33,884 nucleotides of DNA from CAZZDA01 sp964652585 (GCA_964652585.1 CAZZDA010000006.1:1-33884), one strand, 5' to 3'. Counted from the first letter of the stretch, positions 7,418-15,614 are shown. Numbers and translations are program-made. The notes: generated by a model from the sequence alone, not told the origin.

Positions 7418-7654
7418 ACCTTATGTTAAATACATTAAATTACGAAATTCTTTTTTGAGACCGTCCGCAGCAGTCACGCTTGGTATCCCGATGTAACCGT
7501 CAGGATGCGACTGCGAGGACAGAGTGAGCCGTCGCTGGAGAGGCGAACATGTCGAAAACAAAGATGTTTTGTAATTTAAAAGAAATAGGTACAATATTCC
7601 ATTCCTTGCATACGTATAGTATACTGAAAATAGGACTGTAAAGCAAATAACCTC

Positions 7655-9697
7655 ATGCGTTACGCTGCAACAAAAACATATCTACCCGCGCATCCCGTTT
7701 CATACGCTTCCGTCTCCCTTACACCTTTGCTGCAAGGAGAAGTGTTGCATGGCTGCGCTTTTGGCATAGTTTCTGATGTACGCCACCAAAGTATACTTGC
7801 CGTTTTTGACGAGATATTTACTTCTTTTGTACAAGAAAGCAGTATATGTACTACCTTACCTACCATTCAAGAATGTGAAACAGCTATAACTCATGCACTC
7901 TCAACCGCTACAAGCAGCTTTTTTGACGCACTCGCACATGGACGCATTACTTTAAGCCAAAAAGACACGGCACTTCTGCTTGGCGTAGTGCTTTTTAATC
8001 GTCCAAAAATTACGATATTTTTTTCCGGTGTAGGTGCCTTGAGCGTATGGGCAGGAGATATGTATACTGCCACAACCACGCACACCCTTTTTGAAACACG
8101 GCTTTCTACACACTGGACAGAGCCGTTTAGCGAATTGCATACTGGCACTCTTCCGAATCAGCAGTCTTTATTCGCCGCGCCATCAGATCTTTTTACCCAT
8201 CTCCCGCAAACATTTCTTGCACAATCTTTACAAAAATCTTCTCCCGCACTTGCATTGGAAAAAAGTGTGCAATACCTCCATGAACAACACACGTCTGTTG
8301 CACTGCCGCTTGTACTTATCAATACACCTAAGGAACGTACCATCGCCATAACGCACCCCCCACAACACATACCCCGCAAAAAAACCGCTATTTCTTCCTC
8401 GCCTTCCAAATCCATAGGACAGCATCTTTTTGCTACAACAACACCCATACGTAACTTTGCGCGCAAAATACGACACACACTCACCAACTATGTACAGCGC
8501 GGTACGGCGTATGCTCCCTTATTTTTACGCCGAGTACTGCAAAAAGGATACGGCATTTTTCAACGCCTTCCGGTACTCCAACGAATTCTCTTGATGCTCT
8601 TAGCACTTCTTTTAACCATATTATTTATCAATATTGGCCAGCATACCTCGACGAAAATAGATGACAATCGTGAGCAGATCTTCAGAGAACAAAAAGCACG
8701 CGCGGAGCAATTCTATCAAGAAGCGCAAGCCGCTCGTATTTACGGCAATGAACGAGAGGCAATAGCACTTGTACGACAAGCACTTACACTCACACATTCT
8801 TTACCTGATCACACTAATACATACAGGCAGGAGGGCGATCGCATAAATACCCAACTTACTACTCTGTTACACGAACTGCAACACTACTATCCTGTAGACA
8901 TTCTTGAACCCGTTATTGACTTCACCGCCCGCGGCACCTATGCCGCCGCACGACCTCATCTTATGACTACTACTGATGAGAGTCTTCTTGTCTACGACCC
9001 TGCGTATCAACAATTGTGGAATCTGTCTTTTGCCACTTCCGTCCCGGAAATAATTCCCACACCAACAGCACAACATATTGTTGCCTCTACTGATCGTACA
9101 TTACTCTTCACACAGCACGAGCAAAATGTAGAAGTTGTAGATGTTGACCTGCAACAGAGCACAACTCGTTCTTTAGGAACGCTTGCAGTAATACCGCATA
9201 GAGCGGGCGGCACTGCTTTCTATAACAACACCTTGTACATACTTGATCCTACGAAAAGACAAATACATAAAGTAAAGGTTTTTGAAACATCTCTCGGCGC
9301 GGAACAAGCTTGGATAGAAGAGCCGTATGGACAAATAACACGCGCCGTTGATCTGGCGGTTGATGGCGATATCTATATTTTAACACCCGAATCTTTGGTG
9401 AAATATACGCGTGGAAAACAGTCTTCTTTGAGTTTTGATAAAGAAAGTATTGACCCGCCTCTTGAACCTTTACAAAAAATAACAACAGATACTTCCGGCG
9501 ATTATTTGTATCTTACGGAATCACAAGGTACACGCATTATAGTACTTACCAAAGACGGCAAGCTCGCCGCTCAGTATCAATTTGCCACACCCTTACATAC
9601 CTTCGCTATTCGTGAACAGGAGCGCACCGGCTACGTGCTTATCGATACGACGCTCTACGCATTTACTTTAGAGCATATTGAAGAAGATGCAGAATAG
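7655..9697 (+). CDS. One-pass membrane protein: degenerate PP2C-like domain, TM helix, coiled coil, beta-propeller-like domain
   Basis: 680 residues. Residues 1-225 have the strand/helix alternation and the FFSGVGALSVWAGD segment (about 122-135) reminiscent of PP2C phosphatases (xxGDSRxYL), but the metal-binding Asp residues are not evident, so it is probably non-catalytic. A Lys/Arg-rich linker precedes one membrane helix at about 309-328. A charged helical region (about 335-410, EQFYQEAQAARIYGNEREAIALVRQALT, TPR-like) follows, then repeated strands such as VIDFTARG, LLVYDPAYQQLWNL, TAFYNNTLYILDPTKRQIHKV, DIYILTPESLVKYTRG and DYLYLTESQGTRIIVLTKDG that look like blades of an NHL/WD-type propeller. 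The N-terminus should be cytoplasmic and the propeller outside. It is transcribed divergently from the winged-helix gene. Function unknown. Confidence 0.7.
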   Translation: MRYAATKTYLPAHPVSYASVSLTPLLQGEVLHGCAFGIVSDVRHQSILAVFDEIFTSFVQESSICTTLPTIQECETAITHALSTATSSFFDALAHGRITLSQKDTALLLGVVLFNRPKITIFFSGVGALSVWAGDMYTATTTHTLFETRLSTHWTEPFSELHTGTLPNQQSLFAAPSDLFTHLPQTFLAQSLQKSSPALALEKSVQYLHEQHTSVALPLVLINTPKERTIAITHPPQHIPRKKTAISSSPSKSIGQHLFATTTPIRNFARKIRHTLTNYVQRGTAYAPLFLRRVLQKGYGIFQRLPVLQRILLMLLALLLTILFINIGQHTSTKIDDNREQIFREQKARAEQFYQEAQAARIYGNEREAIALVRQALTLTHSLPDHTNTYRQEGDRINTQLTTLLHELQHYYPVDILEPVIDFTARGTYAAARPHLMTTTDESLLVYDPAYQQLWNLSFATSVPEIIPTPTAQHIVASTDRTLLFTQHEQNVEVVDVDLQQSTTRSLGTLAVIPHRAGGTAFYNNTLYILDPTKRQIHKVKVFETSLGAEQAWIEEPYGQITRAVDLAVDGDIYILTPESLVKYTRGKQSSLSFDKESIDPPLEPLQKITTDTSGDYLYLTESQGTRIIVLTKDGKLAAQYQFATPLHTFAIREQERTGYVLIDTTLYAFTLEHIEEDAE

Positions 9698-9710
9698 GAA
9701 ATAGATTTTT

Positions 9711-9749
9711 TAAAAGAAAAAACCGCAAAACGTAGTAACGCCGGCGGTT
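9711..9749 (-). terminator. Terminator between convergent genes
   Basis: Minus strand: AACCGC ... GCGGTT with a 17-base loop, followed by TTTTCTTTT. It lies between the convergent stops at 9697 (plus) and 9769 (minus). The A-rich left flank could also help end plus-strand transcription, but the T-run favours the minus strand. Confidence 0.55.
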
Positions 9750-9768
9750 ATGAAACTTGTGCAATACA

Positions 9769-10248
9769 TTAAGCTATATATCCCTTTTCTCTCCCCCATA
9801 CTTTCCAGTCCTCTGCAATAAACTTCACTCGACCAACATGTTCTGACTTTTTTACAGGATTTTCACCTGTAAGTTCAACAAGTATACCTGATAATGCAAT
9901 GGTGTACCTGTCGATATTTTGTAGAACGGTCGGTACGATTTGTTTTCCCATGCTTACTATTTCTTGGCGCGCTGGATGCGCATCTATAGCCTGAAGCGCA
10001 GAATGGTGGCTCGTACTCCTTATCCACTCTCCCAAGAGTTCCTCAAACCTTGATTCCATATACTTATGAATGATACCTCTCACCTGTTTGATTGCTTCTT
10101 CTGTAGTCATGTTTGGAATGTACGTCGGTATGGGAAATGAATGAATGCCCGTCAACCTACCCTGAGCCTCTTGCATGCTCATTCCTTCTGGCGGACTACC
10201 AGTCTCTAAGAGAGCATCAAAAATCTCCTCATAGGTGTAATCGCTCAT
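9769..10248 (-). CDS. Conserved small protein of unknown function
   Basis: 159 residues from the ATG at 10248, which has an ideal Shine-Dalgarno (AAGGAG, 6 bases before). An open frame continues upstream to 10350 but lacks such a site. Residues 1-65 are helix-rich. The C-terminal ~90 residues follow a pattern that recurs in many bacterial small proteins: HPA-x-E-I--MG-x-x-x-x-P--L, then L-x-x-LTGENPV-x-x-x-x-x-G-x-V, A-x-D-W-x-x-WG-x-E-x-GYI. Such genes are often found beside unrelated accessory genes; no function is established that I can name. Here it stands alone between two terminators. Confidence 0.75.
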   Translation of the reverse strand: MSDYTYEEIFDALLETGSPPEGMSMQEAQGRLTGIHSFPIPTYIPNMTTEEAIKQVRGIIHKYMESRFEELLGEWIRSTSHHSALQAIDAHPARQEIVSMGKQIVPTVLQNIDRYTIALSGILVELTGENPVKKSEHVGRVKFIAEDWKVWGREKGYIA

Positions 10249-10349
10249 GGAAAGCTCCTTACAAAAATAATTGTGAAAGGCGCAAAGAACGTCGTATAGG
10301 AAATGCACATCTACCTTAATATACTCCACTACTTCTGTCAAACAGAACA

Positions 10350-10392
10350 AAGCAAAACCCGACTCCTTATTAAGACGTCGGGTTGCTTTATT
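10350..10392 (-). terminator. Terminator of the rplJ-rplL operon
   Basis: Minus strand: AACCCGAC (10384-10377), 13-base loop, GTCGGGTT (10363-10356), continuing as TTGCTTTG. It starts about 20 bases after the rplL stop codon. Confidence 0.8.
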
Positions 10393-10406
10393 GTTAAGAG
10401 AGATGG

Positions 10407-10841
10407 TTACTTCAACGTCACTTTTCCTCCCGCTTCTTCAATACTCTTTTTGAGTTCTTCCGCCTCTTCCTTTTTGAGACCTTGTTTTACCATGACCGGC
10501 GCGCCGTCAACCAAGTCTTTGGCTTCTTTAAGACCAACTTCAGTTGCCGCCTTTACCACTTTAATGACGCCAATCTTATTGGAGCCGGCGTCAGTGAGCT
10601 CAACGTCAAATGAGGTTTTCTCTTCTACTGCTTCACCCGCATCCCCTGCTGCCGGTGCGGCTGCAACAGCAACAGGCGCAGCTGCTGATACGCCAAACTT
10701 GTCTTCAAGAATTTTGACAAGTTCTGACAAATCCAGAACGGACATTTTTTCAATCTCTTCAACAAGAGATTTGAATTTTTTAGGAACCTCAACTTTTTTT
10801 GTTTCTTCTTGTGATTCTTCTACCTTCTTTTCTTCTGACAT
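10407..10841 (-). CDS. rplL: Ribosomal protein bL12 (L7/L12)
   Basis: Stalk protein of the 50S subunit that recruits translational GTPases. Seen: N-terminal dimerisation helices SLVEEIEKMSVLDLSELVKILEDKFGVS, an Ala/Pro hinge (AAAPVAVAAAPAAG), and the C-terminal domain FDVELTDAG.NKIGVIKVVKAATEVGLKEAKDLVDGAP..VKQGLKKEEAEELKKSIEEAGGKV. At 144 residues it is about 20 longer than usual because of an extra charged N-terminal tail (EEKKVEESQEETKKVEV). It lies 28 bases downstream of rplJ. The start lacks a Shine-Dalgarno. Confidence 0.98.
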   Translation of the reverse strand: MSEEKKVEESQEETKKVEVPKKFKSLVEEIEKMSVLDLSELVKILEDKFGVSAAAPVAVAAAPAAGDAGEAVEEKTSFDVELTDAGSNKIGVIKVVKAATEVGLKEAKDLVDGAPVMVKQGLKKEEAEELKKSIEEAGGKVTLK

Positions 10842-10869
10842 AATATAGAATAATTAAATAGGTAAGTCT

Positions 10870-11397
10870 TTAAGCAGTTTTTGTGTCTTGAATTGCGCTC
10901 AGCACACCAACAAGATTTCTCAAGTTGCCGGAAAGTACTTGAACAAATCCGGAAACCGGCGCCTGACATGAGCCGACTACCTTTGCCAAGAGTTCTTCAC
11001 GTGAAGGCAATGTGGCAAGTTGCGCAACAACCGCTTGATCAACAAATGCCGCTTCCAAAATACCGGCACGAAGCTGAAGTTGTTCGTGCTTTTTCGCGAA
11101 TGTGGCAAATGTCTTTGCAGCCGCCACCTCATCTTCGGCACCAAATCCAACTAGAATATTTCCTTCCCATTCAAGTACGGATTCCCCGTCAAGCTTTTTC
11201 TCTTTCAGCGCTCGAACGAGCAAGGTCTTTTTGACCACAGAGCAAGATACCTTAGCTTCACGACATTGTGCACGCAACTCTTCAATATCATGAACCGTAA
11301 GCTCACTAAAACTCGCAAATATTGCTGCTTTCGCCGTATCAATATTATCAGCAAGTTGTTGTACGCTTTCTTCTTTTTCTTTACGTGTTTTTGGCAT
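10870..11397 (-). CDS. rplJ: Ribosomal protein uL10
   Basis: Base of the ribosomal stalk; binds 23S rRNA and L7/L12 dimers. Seen in 175 residues: the MPKTRKEKEESVQQL N-terminus, AAIFASFSELTVHDIEELRAQCREAKVSCSVVKKTLLVRALKE, FVQVLSGNLRNLVGVLSAIQD near the C-terminal L12-binding helix. The ATG at 11397 is preferred to one three codons upstream because it gives the family's normal start. Expression is probably controlled by the leader at 11448-11539 and the promoter at 11567-11595. Confidence 0.97.
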   Translation of the reverse strand: MPKTRKEKEESVQQLADNIDTAKAAIFASFSELTVHDIEELRAQCREAKVSCSVVKKTLLVRALKEKKLDGESVLEWEGNILVGFGAEDEVAAAKTFATFAKKHEQLQLRAGILEAAFVDQAVVAQLATLPSREELLAKVVGSCQAPVSGFVQVLSGNLRNLVGVLSAIQDTKTA

Positions 11398-11447
11398 AGT
11401 ATACAATTACTTTTATCCCAAAAAATAAAACGACCTTTAAAATAAGT

Positions 11448-11539
11448 CGTAGACATTTCTGAAAAACACCGAAAATATCGATAATTTTCCCTCGGTAAGC
11501 AACTTTTAATCTCCTTTCTCGGAGAGCTTACGGTCTACG
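11448..11539 (-). promoter_or_regulatory. L10-leader-like autoregulatory RNA in front of rplJ
   Basis: On the minus-strand transcript CGTAGAC (from GTCTACG at 11533-11539) pairs with GTCTACG (from 11448-11454). Inside it GTAAGC pairs with GCTTAC (11526-11531 with 11495-11500), capped by TCTCC/GGAGA (11521-11525 with 11510-11514), and GCTTACCGAGG follows the stem. This nested layout and the ACCGAGG element match the known L10 leader, where L10 binds its own mRNA. The structure was paired by eye. Confidence 0.65.
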
Positions 11540-11566
11540 GGTATGTACTTTTTAAGTACGAGGAGT

Positions 11567-11595
11567 AGTATAGCTGATAATAGCTTTTGCGTCAA
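11567..11595 (-). promoter_or_regulatory. Promoter of the rplJ-rplL operon
   Basis: Minus strand: TTGACG (11595-11590), 17-base spacer, TATACT (11572-11567). Transcription would start near 11560, just upstream of the L10-leader-like RNA. Confidence 0.8.
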
Positions 11596-11597
11596 CA

Positions 11598-11626
11598 TTG
11601 ACAAATAGAGTGTTCAGTGGTAATGT
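11598..11626 (+). promoter_or_regulatory. Divergent promoter for the small genes at 11708-12465
   Basis: Plus strand: TTGACA (11598-11603), 17-base spacer ending TGG, TAATGT (11621-11626). Its -35 box abuts the -35 box of the rplJ promoter, together making the palindrome GTCAACATTGAC. Confidence 0.55.
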
Positions 11627-11707
11627 GCACAGTCGTACGAATTACGACAACCGCTCTTTTCATTAACTGTCTTGTATCCTCAAGACAATATATCAAGGAG
11701 AAAGATG

Positions 11708-12127
11708 ATGAGTAACTACCGAGAGCTGTTGTGGTGGAATATGATTCTGATGGTGCTGCTGCCAATGTCATACGCTCTGGATGTGTACAAACCTCCAATT
11801 GGACTGGATCGTGCGGAAGCCGCATTTGTTTCTTTATTTATCTCGTTCCTACTTTCTGTCGTCATATTCACTGTCTACGCGGGACAATATCACACCCGAC
11901 ATGCAGACAAGGTAAAACCCCCGTTGACAGACCTATTGGGAATGTTAGAGATTGTTCCATTATCTATTGGTATGGGAATTCTTTTGTCACCAATTCACTG
12001 GACATGGCTATGTGGCATTCCATTAACTGGCATTATCATTACCCTCGCCTACATGCGCTGGCGACTCCCAAAACTTGAACGGGCAACTGGAGTAGATAAA
12101 ACAATAGCACCCCCTCACTCCTGTTAG
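11708..12127 (+). CDS. Unknown four-helix membrane protein
   Basis: 139 residues, not recognised. Four hydrophobic segments are visible: about 6-24 (LLWWNMILMVLLPMSYAL), 38-58 (AFVSLFISFLLSVVIFTVYAG), 79-97 (LLGMLEIVPLSIGMGILLS) and 101-117 (WTWLCGIPLTGIIITLAY), with basic cytoplasmic-looking loops and tail. Two adjacent ATGs occur (11705 and 11708). The second is 7 bases after an AAGGAG ribosome-binding site and is preferred. It is followed 53 bases later by a coiled-coil gene on the same strand with an equally strong site; the two probably form an operon. Confidence 0.7.
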   Translation: MSNYRELLWWNMILMVLLPMSYALDVYKPPIGLDRAEAAFVSLFISFLLSVVIFTVYAGQYHTRHADKVKPPLTDLLGMLEIVPLSIGMGILLSPIHWTWLCGIPLTGIIITLAYMRWRLPKLERATGVDKTIAPPHSC

Positions 12128-12180
12128 CTGCCATATTTCTTTTACATGTAAAGAGGGGGAATAAAAACAGGAGAACTGAG

Positions 12181-12465
12181 ATGGACACAAATCCTCACAA
12201 CGAAACTAGTACGTCACGAGATCGCTTCGAGGAGAGAATAGCAGCTCTCCGGGAAGAAATCAGGCTACTTCCCGAGGAAAAACGATTTGAGTTGGAGCAG
12301 TTCGCTAACGCTACCGAACGACTCCACAGCCAAATGCGAGAAGTGACCAAACTGGCACTTACTCAACTTGACAATCTCCAGCTTGGCATCAAGTATCTGC
12401 TCTTTGACCTTGAAGCCACCAAGCGCGAGAACGAAGAGTTGCGAAAGGGTCAATCCGGTGACTAG
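12181..12465 (+). CDS. Unknown coiled-coil protein
   Basis: 94 residues, almost entirely helical and charged, with heptad-like leucines (IAALREEIRLLPEEKRFELEQF..., MREVTKLALTQLDNLQLGIKYLLFDLEATKRENEELRK), no membrane segment and no known motif. Shine-Dalgarno AGGAG lies 8 bases before the ATG. It probably shares a transcript with the membrane protein upstream and is followed by a terminator at 12492-12530. Function unknown. Confidence 0.7.
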   Translation: MDTNPHNETSTSRDRFEERIAALREEIRLLPEEKRFELEQFANATERLHSQMREVTKLALTQLDNLQLGIKYLLFDLEATKRENEELRKGQSGD

Positions 12466-12491
12466 CATACTCTACCCCCTCTCCAGCAAAC

Positions 12492-12530
12492 AAGCTCCAC
12501 CGTAAGCAATAAAACGGTAGAGCTTTTTTC
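12492..12530 (+). terminator. Rho-independent terminator of the 11708-12465 operon
   Basis: Plus strand: AAGCTCCACCG, 11-base loop, CGGTAGAGCTT (one C-A mismatch), then TTTTC. It lies 27 bases after the coiled-coil gene's stop. Confidence 0.85.
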
Positions 12531-12597
12531 TTACAAACGTACCAAAACACCATCTGTACACGAGCTTTTCTCCTCAACATCGTGTGTACTTCCGTCT

Positions 12598-12611
12598 CCG
12601 CCAGCTGGCGG
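12598..12611. repeat. Perfect palindrome CCGCCAGCTGGCGG
   Basis: A 14-bp palindrome in the convergent intergenic region downstream of the UMP kinase gene. A related sequence, CCGCCAGCCGGCGG, occurs in the repeat pair at 20608-20690, so this may be a remnant of the same interspersed family. Confidence 0.45.
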
Positions 12612-12647
12612 ATTCTCCTCGACACCCGATGTTTTCCTGAAAATGCA

Positions 12648-13334
12648 CTAAGTAACTACTGTTCCCTTGAAATTTTTACCTTCAAATATTTTTTCTAGAT
12701 TTTTAAGTTTCTTGCCATTGGCAAGAATGAGTTGCAACTGCATGGTTTTTGCTTTTTTGGTCGCAACAGGATCAAAGGGCGCGTTCATTCCTGGCGTCCA
12801 CTTGGTTCCCGTAAGTTTTTGCAACTCTTCCCAAGTCATGTACGTAAAAGGATGTGCATTTTTGTCTTTTTTAGGATCGCTTGAATACACATGATCAATA
12901 TTTGAGAGATTAATAATGGTACCAATACTATAGAGCTCAGCAAGACTTACTGCCATATAATCGGTTGATCTACCCGGTCGCCACCCCGCCCCAATACAGA
13001 CTGGGCGCGCAATACGTTCACGAGCGTCCGGATCGGTAAGAATACGCGGATGCGCCTGCTTCCTTAACACGGTACGCAAAAGATGTGCATTGAGCCGTGT
13101 TGCATGAATACCTAGCCAATCTTTATCATCATTCTCCAACACACCCGACTTTTCAGCTGCATATTGATAGTTACGCGCGAGCTTTCCACCACCGGTGATA
13201 ATAAAAAAACGGTATTTATAGCCCACCCATTTTTTTATAAGCCGTGAAAATGCTTTGAGATACGCTACATCAATACTATCCGGCACCAAAATAGACCCTC
13301 CCAAGGAAATAATAAATGTTTTTTTCATAGCCAC
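12648..13334 (-). CDS. pyrH: UMP kinase-like amino-acid-kinase-family protein (archaeal-type)
   Basis: Phosphorylates UMP to UDP with ATP in pyrimidine nucleotide synthesis. Seen in 228 residues: N-terminal ISLGGSILVPD, the nucleotide-binding FIITGGGKLARNYQ, RPGRSTDYMAVSLAELYSIGTIINLSNIDHVYSSDPKKDKNA, and WTPGMNAPFDPVATKKAK near the C-terminus. The SLGGS...P start resembles archaeal rather than typical bacterial UMP kinases. The start overlaps the mltG stop by one base; an ATG two codons further in (13328) is an alternative. Another kinase of the family (such as isopentenyl phosphate kinase) is less likely given the NIDHVYSSDP segment. Confidence 0.85.
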   Translation of the reverse strand: MAMKKTFIISLGGSILVPDSIDVAYLKAFSRLIKKWVGYKYRFFIITGGGKLARNYQYAAEKSGVLENDDKDWLGIHATRLNAHLLRTVLRKQAHPRILTDPDARERIARPVCIGAGWRPGRSTDYMAVSLAELYSIGTIINLSNIDHVYSSDPKKDKNAHPFTYMTWEELQKLTGTKWTPGMNAPFDPVATKKAKTMQLQLILANGKKLKNLEKIFEGKNFKGTVVT

Positions 13335-14350
13335 TACTTCAAGTATTTTTGCTTATTCGCATTATGCTCCTCTAGGGTTTTGCTGAATACCGCATCACCC
13401 GTTTCAAGATTCGTTAAAAAGTACCAATAAGAATTGTCTTCCGGGTATATCGCGGCTTCCAATGCCGTACGTCCCGGATTGGATATGGGACCCGGAGGTA
13501 GCCCTGCGTATTTATAGGTATTGTATGGAGAATCAATTTTTAAATCTTCAAAAGTCACGCTTGGCGTTTTCTTTCCCGTGATATAATTCACCGTTGAATC
13601 CGCCTGCAGCGGCATTCCTACTGCAAGCCGATTTATAAATACTCCCGCAACACTTTTCATGTCAGCAGCACCTATCGCTTCACGCTCAATAATACTTGCC
13701 AACGTCACCACTTCAAATACCGATCTGCCGGAATGTTGAATACTTGCCCGCAGATCAGGTGATAATTTGTGATCAAATGTTTCAAGTATTTTTGCTACAA
13801 TATCTTCAGCTGTCGCATCTTTGAAAATTCTATAGGTATCAGGAAACAAGTACCCTTCAAGAGTCGCCTTTTCCGGCTTATCAACAAGAAAAGAATAGGT
13901 GTCTATAGGCGCGTCAGTTGACGCATGCAAAAATTCCTCCTTTGTGGCAACCTCTTCTCCTTCAAGATATTCGGCTATCTGCTGTCTGGTTAACCCCTCT
14001 ACAATGGTGATCGTTTTTTCATTTGAGAGCGTTTCCCCTTTTGCTAGCCGATCCACCAGCTGCGCTATGGTAATAGTTGGCAGCAACTCATACGTTCCCG
14101 CTTGCAGTCGCGAATCAACATCTTTCAGTCTGGCATATATTTTGAAATAGAAAGGACTTTGTACCAACTCTTGTTCTTCTAAATTCTTGCTGATAGTTGC
14201 CACTCCTTCTCCTGCAGCAATGGTAAAAAGCAGAGGTGCATCACTTACTGATTCCTGCTGAGCAGGTTGATGGATACGGAAAATAAACGACCCGAGAAAA
14301 AAAAGCCCGGCGAGAAATATAAGGAGAAACCCAAAAATAATTTTAGACAT
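13334..14350 (-). CDS. mltG: Endolytic murein transglycosylase MltG (YceG-like)
   Basis: Membrane-anchored lytic transglycosylase thought to end growing glycan strands. Seen in 338 residues: membrane segment at about 3-24 (IIFGFLLIFLAGLFFLGSFIF), a LysM-like region with AGEGVATISKNLEEQELV, the catalytic-site ASIIEREAIG (catalytic Glu), VAGVFINRL..GMPLQADSTVNYITG, and the hallmark SPYNTYKYAGLPPGPISNPG. The ATG at 14350 starts directly before the anchor; the open frame continues nine codons further upstream. No Shine-Dalgarno. It is followed immediately by the UMP kinase gene. Confidence 0.95.
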   Translation of the reverse strand: MSKIIFGFLLIFLAGLFFLGSFIFRIHQPAQQESVSDAPLLFTIAAGEGVATISKNLEEQELVQSPFYFKIYARLKDVDSRLQAGTYELLPTITIAQLVDRLAKGETLSNEKTITIVEGLTRQQIAEYLEGEEVATKEEFLHASTDAPIDTYSFLVDKPEKATLEGYLFPDTYRIFKDATAEDIVAKILETFDHKLSPDLRASIQHSGRSVFEVVTLASIIEREAIGAADMKSVAGVFINRLAVGMPLQADSTVNYITGKKTPSVTFEDLKIDSPYNTYKYAGLPPGPISNPGRTALEAAIYPEDNSYWYFLTNLETGDAVFSKTLEEHNANKQKYLK

Positions 14351-14450
14351 AGAGCAAACTAATATACAACTAATCACCTACAACTCACAACTTTTACCAA
14401 AATTATATGTATCTCCTTTTTCTTGTTGTAGGTTATCGGTTGTTGGTTGT
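14351..14450. repeat. Decayed short-period repeat tract between mltG and manC
   Basis: Words such as CAACTAAT, CACCTA, CAACTCA, CAACTT run along one half and GTTGTAGGTTAT, CGGTTGTTGGTTGTT along the other, with roughly 7-base periodicity. Similar tracts lie at 17188-17228, 23803-23838, 25455-25567, 29135-29240 and 30325-30364. Confidence 0.5.
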
Positions 14451-15509
14451 TTATACGTATTCTTCCATTTCTTTTTCTTTCAGCTCTTCCACTACCTTTT
14501 TTACCTCTTGCGCACGATCTTTGGGACAGAGCAATATCGCATCATGTGTTTCAACAAGTATCATATCATGGATACCGATAGTTGCAACCAATTTTCCCGT
14601 GGTGCTGTGTACAAAATTTCTCTCACTATCTTTTTCAACAAGTTTTGTATTATGAAATGTATTCTTATCAGCAAGTACATCAGCAACGCTTTTCCAGTGC
14701 CCCACGTCAGTCCAGTCAAAGTCTGCCGGAATAACAAGAAGGTCTTTTTCTTTTTCCAAAATACCATAATCAATGGAAATAGGATCCATAGCCTCAAAAC
14801 ATGTTACACACTCTTCTTCAGTAGTTGCCCGTTGCAATTTTGTAAGCTGTTTTGCATGTTCCGGAAGGTGTTTTTCAAAAAGCGCAAGCAATGTGTCAAT
14901 ACGCCATACGAACAGTGCGGGATTCCACAAATAGCGCCAGCTTGCCAGATACTCTTTTGCAGTCGCGAGATCAGGTTTTTCAACAAACCGACGTACGGTA
15001 AAAATTTTATGCTCTCCTCTTGCGTCTTTTTCATCTCCCAATTCAATATAGCCGTATCCCGTTTCCGGATACGTAGGATTTACTCCAACCAATATGGTGT
15101 GTTGCGGAAATTGCTGCACCGCATATTCTGCAGAACGCAGCACACTTAAAAAAGCCGGAATATTTTTTATATGCTGGTCAGAATTTATGGTAACAAATAT
15201 GCTTTCGGGATCACGTTTGGTAAGCACGCTTGCGGCATAGCCGATAGCAGCTGCAGTATTTCTTTTTACGGGCTCTAAAATGAGCTGCTCCTCTGTGAGT
15301 TCGGGAAGCTGCGCGAGTATCTCATCCTTCTGAGCTACATTTGCAGAAATAAAAATATGCCACGCACCGTACCCTTGCCGCATTCGCTCATACGTTTCTT
15401 GCAACAGCGTTCGTCCTCCTAAGATCGTGTGATGCTGCTTTGGGTTATTTTTACGCGAGAGCGGCCAGAGACGAGTTCCAGACCCTCCGGCGAGTATAAC
15501 AATATACAT
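14451..15509 (-). CDS. manC: Mannose-1-phosphate guanylyltransferase
   Basis: Makes GDP-mannose from mannose-1-phosphate and GTP for surface glycans. Seen in 352 residues: nucleotide-binding ILAGGSGTRLWPLSRKNNPKQ (residues ~4-24), LEPVKRNTAAAIGYAA, the FVEKPDLATAKEYL motif and YLWNPALFVWRIDTLL typical of GDP-mannose pyrophosphorylases, then DFDWTDVGHWKSV. Only the nucleotidyltransferase domain is present; there is no fused isomerase. The start lies about 5 bases downstream of the predicted transcription start, so the mRNA is nearly leaderless. Confidence 0.93.
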   Translation of the reverse strand: MYIVILAGGSGTRLWPLSRKNNPKQHHTILGGRTLLQETYERMRQGYGAWHIFISANVAQKDEILAQLPELTEEQLILEPVKRNTAAAIGYAASVLTKRDPESIFVTINSDQHIKNIPAFLSVLRSAEYAVQQFPQHTILVGVNPTYPETGYGYIELGDEKDARGEHKIFTVRRFVEKPDLATAKEYLASWRYLWNPALFVWRIDTLLALFEKHLPEHAKQLTKLQRATTEEECVTCFEAMDPISIDYGILEKEKDLLVIPADFDWTDVGHWKSVADVLADKNTFHNTKLVEKDSERNFVHSTTGKLVATIGIHDMILVETHDAILLCPKDRAQEVKKVVEELKEKEMEEYV

Positions 15510-15518
15510 AATAATTTT

Positions 15519-15546
15519 ATACTAGCACGTTGAAGCGTAAAAACAA
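15519..15546 (-). promoter_or_regulatory. Promoter of manC
   Basis: Minus strand: TTGTTT (15546-15541), 16-base spacer ending TGC, TAGTAT (15524-15519). The manC ATG at 15509 begins about 10 bases after the -10 box, implying a very short leader. Confidence 0.5.
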
Positions 15547-15585
15547 TACAGACACTTGCCACTACACCTCATACACAATTATTCC

Positions 15586-15614
15586 TTGCATTTTTTTGCT
15601 TATCGTGCTATACT
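15586..15614 (+). promoter_or_regulatory. Promoter of the CAP-domain gene
   Basis: Plus strand: TTGCAT (15586-15591), 17-base spacer ending GTGC (extended -10), TATACT (15609-15614). Start expected near 15621. Confidence 0.75.

Noticed and set aside
7418..7654. Possible structured RNA in the divergent intergenic region (GCGAC/GTCGC at 7507-7535)
   Set aside because: Only short stems and no match to a known RNA; otherwise nothing firm is seen in this 237-base gap.
11591..11602. GTCAACATTGAC as a repressor operator
   Set aside because: It is fully explained by two back-to-back TTGAC -35 boxes.
14508..15149. 213-codon plus-strand ORF
   Set aside because: Antisense shadow of manC, Cys/Phe-rich, no start signals.
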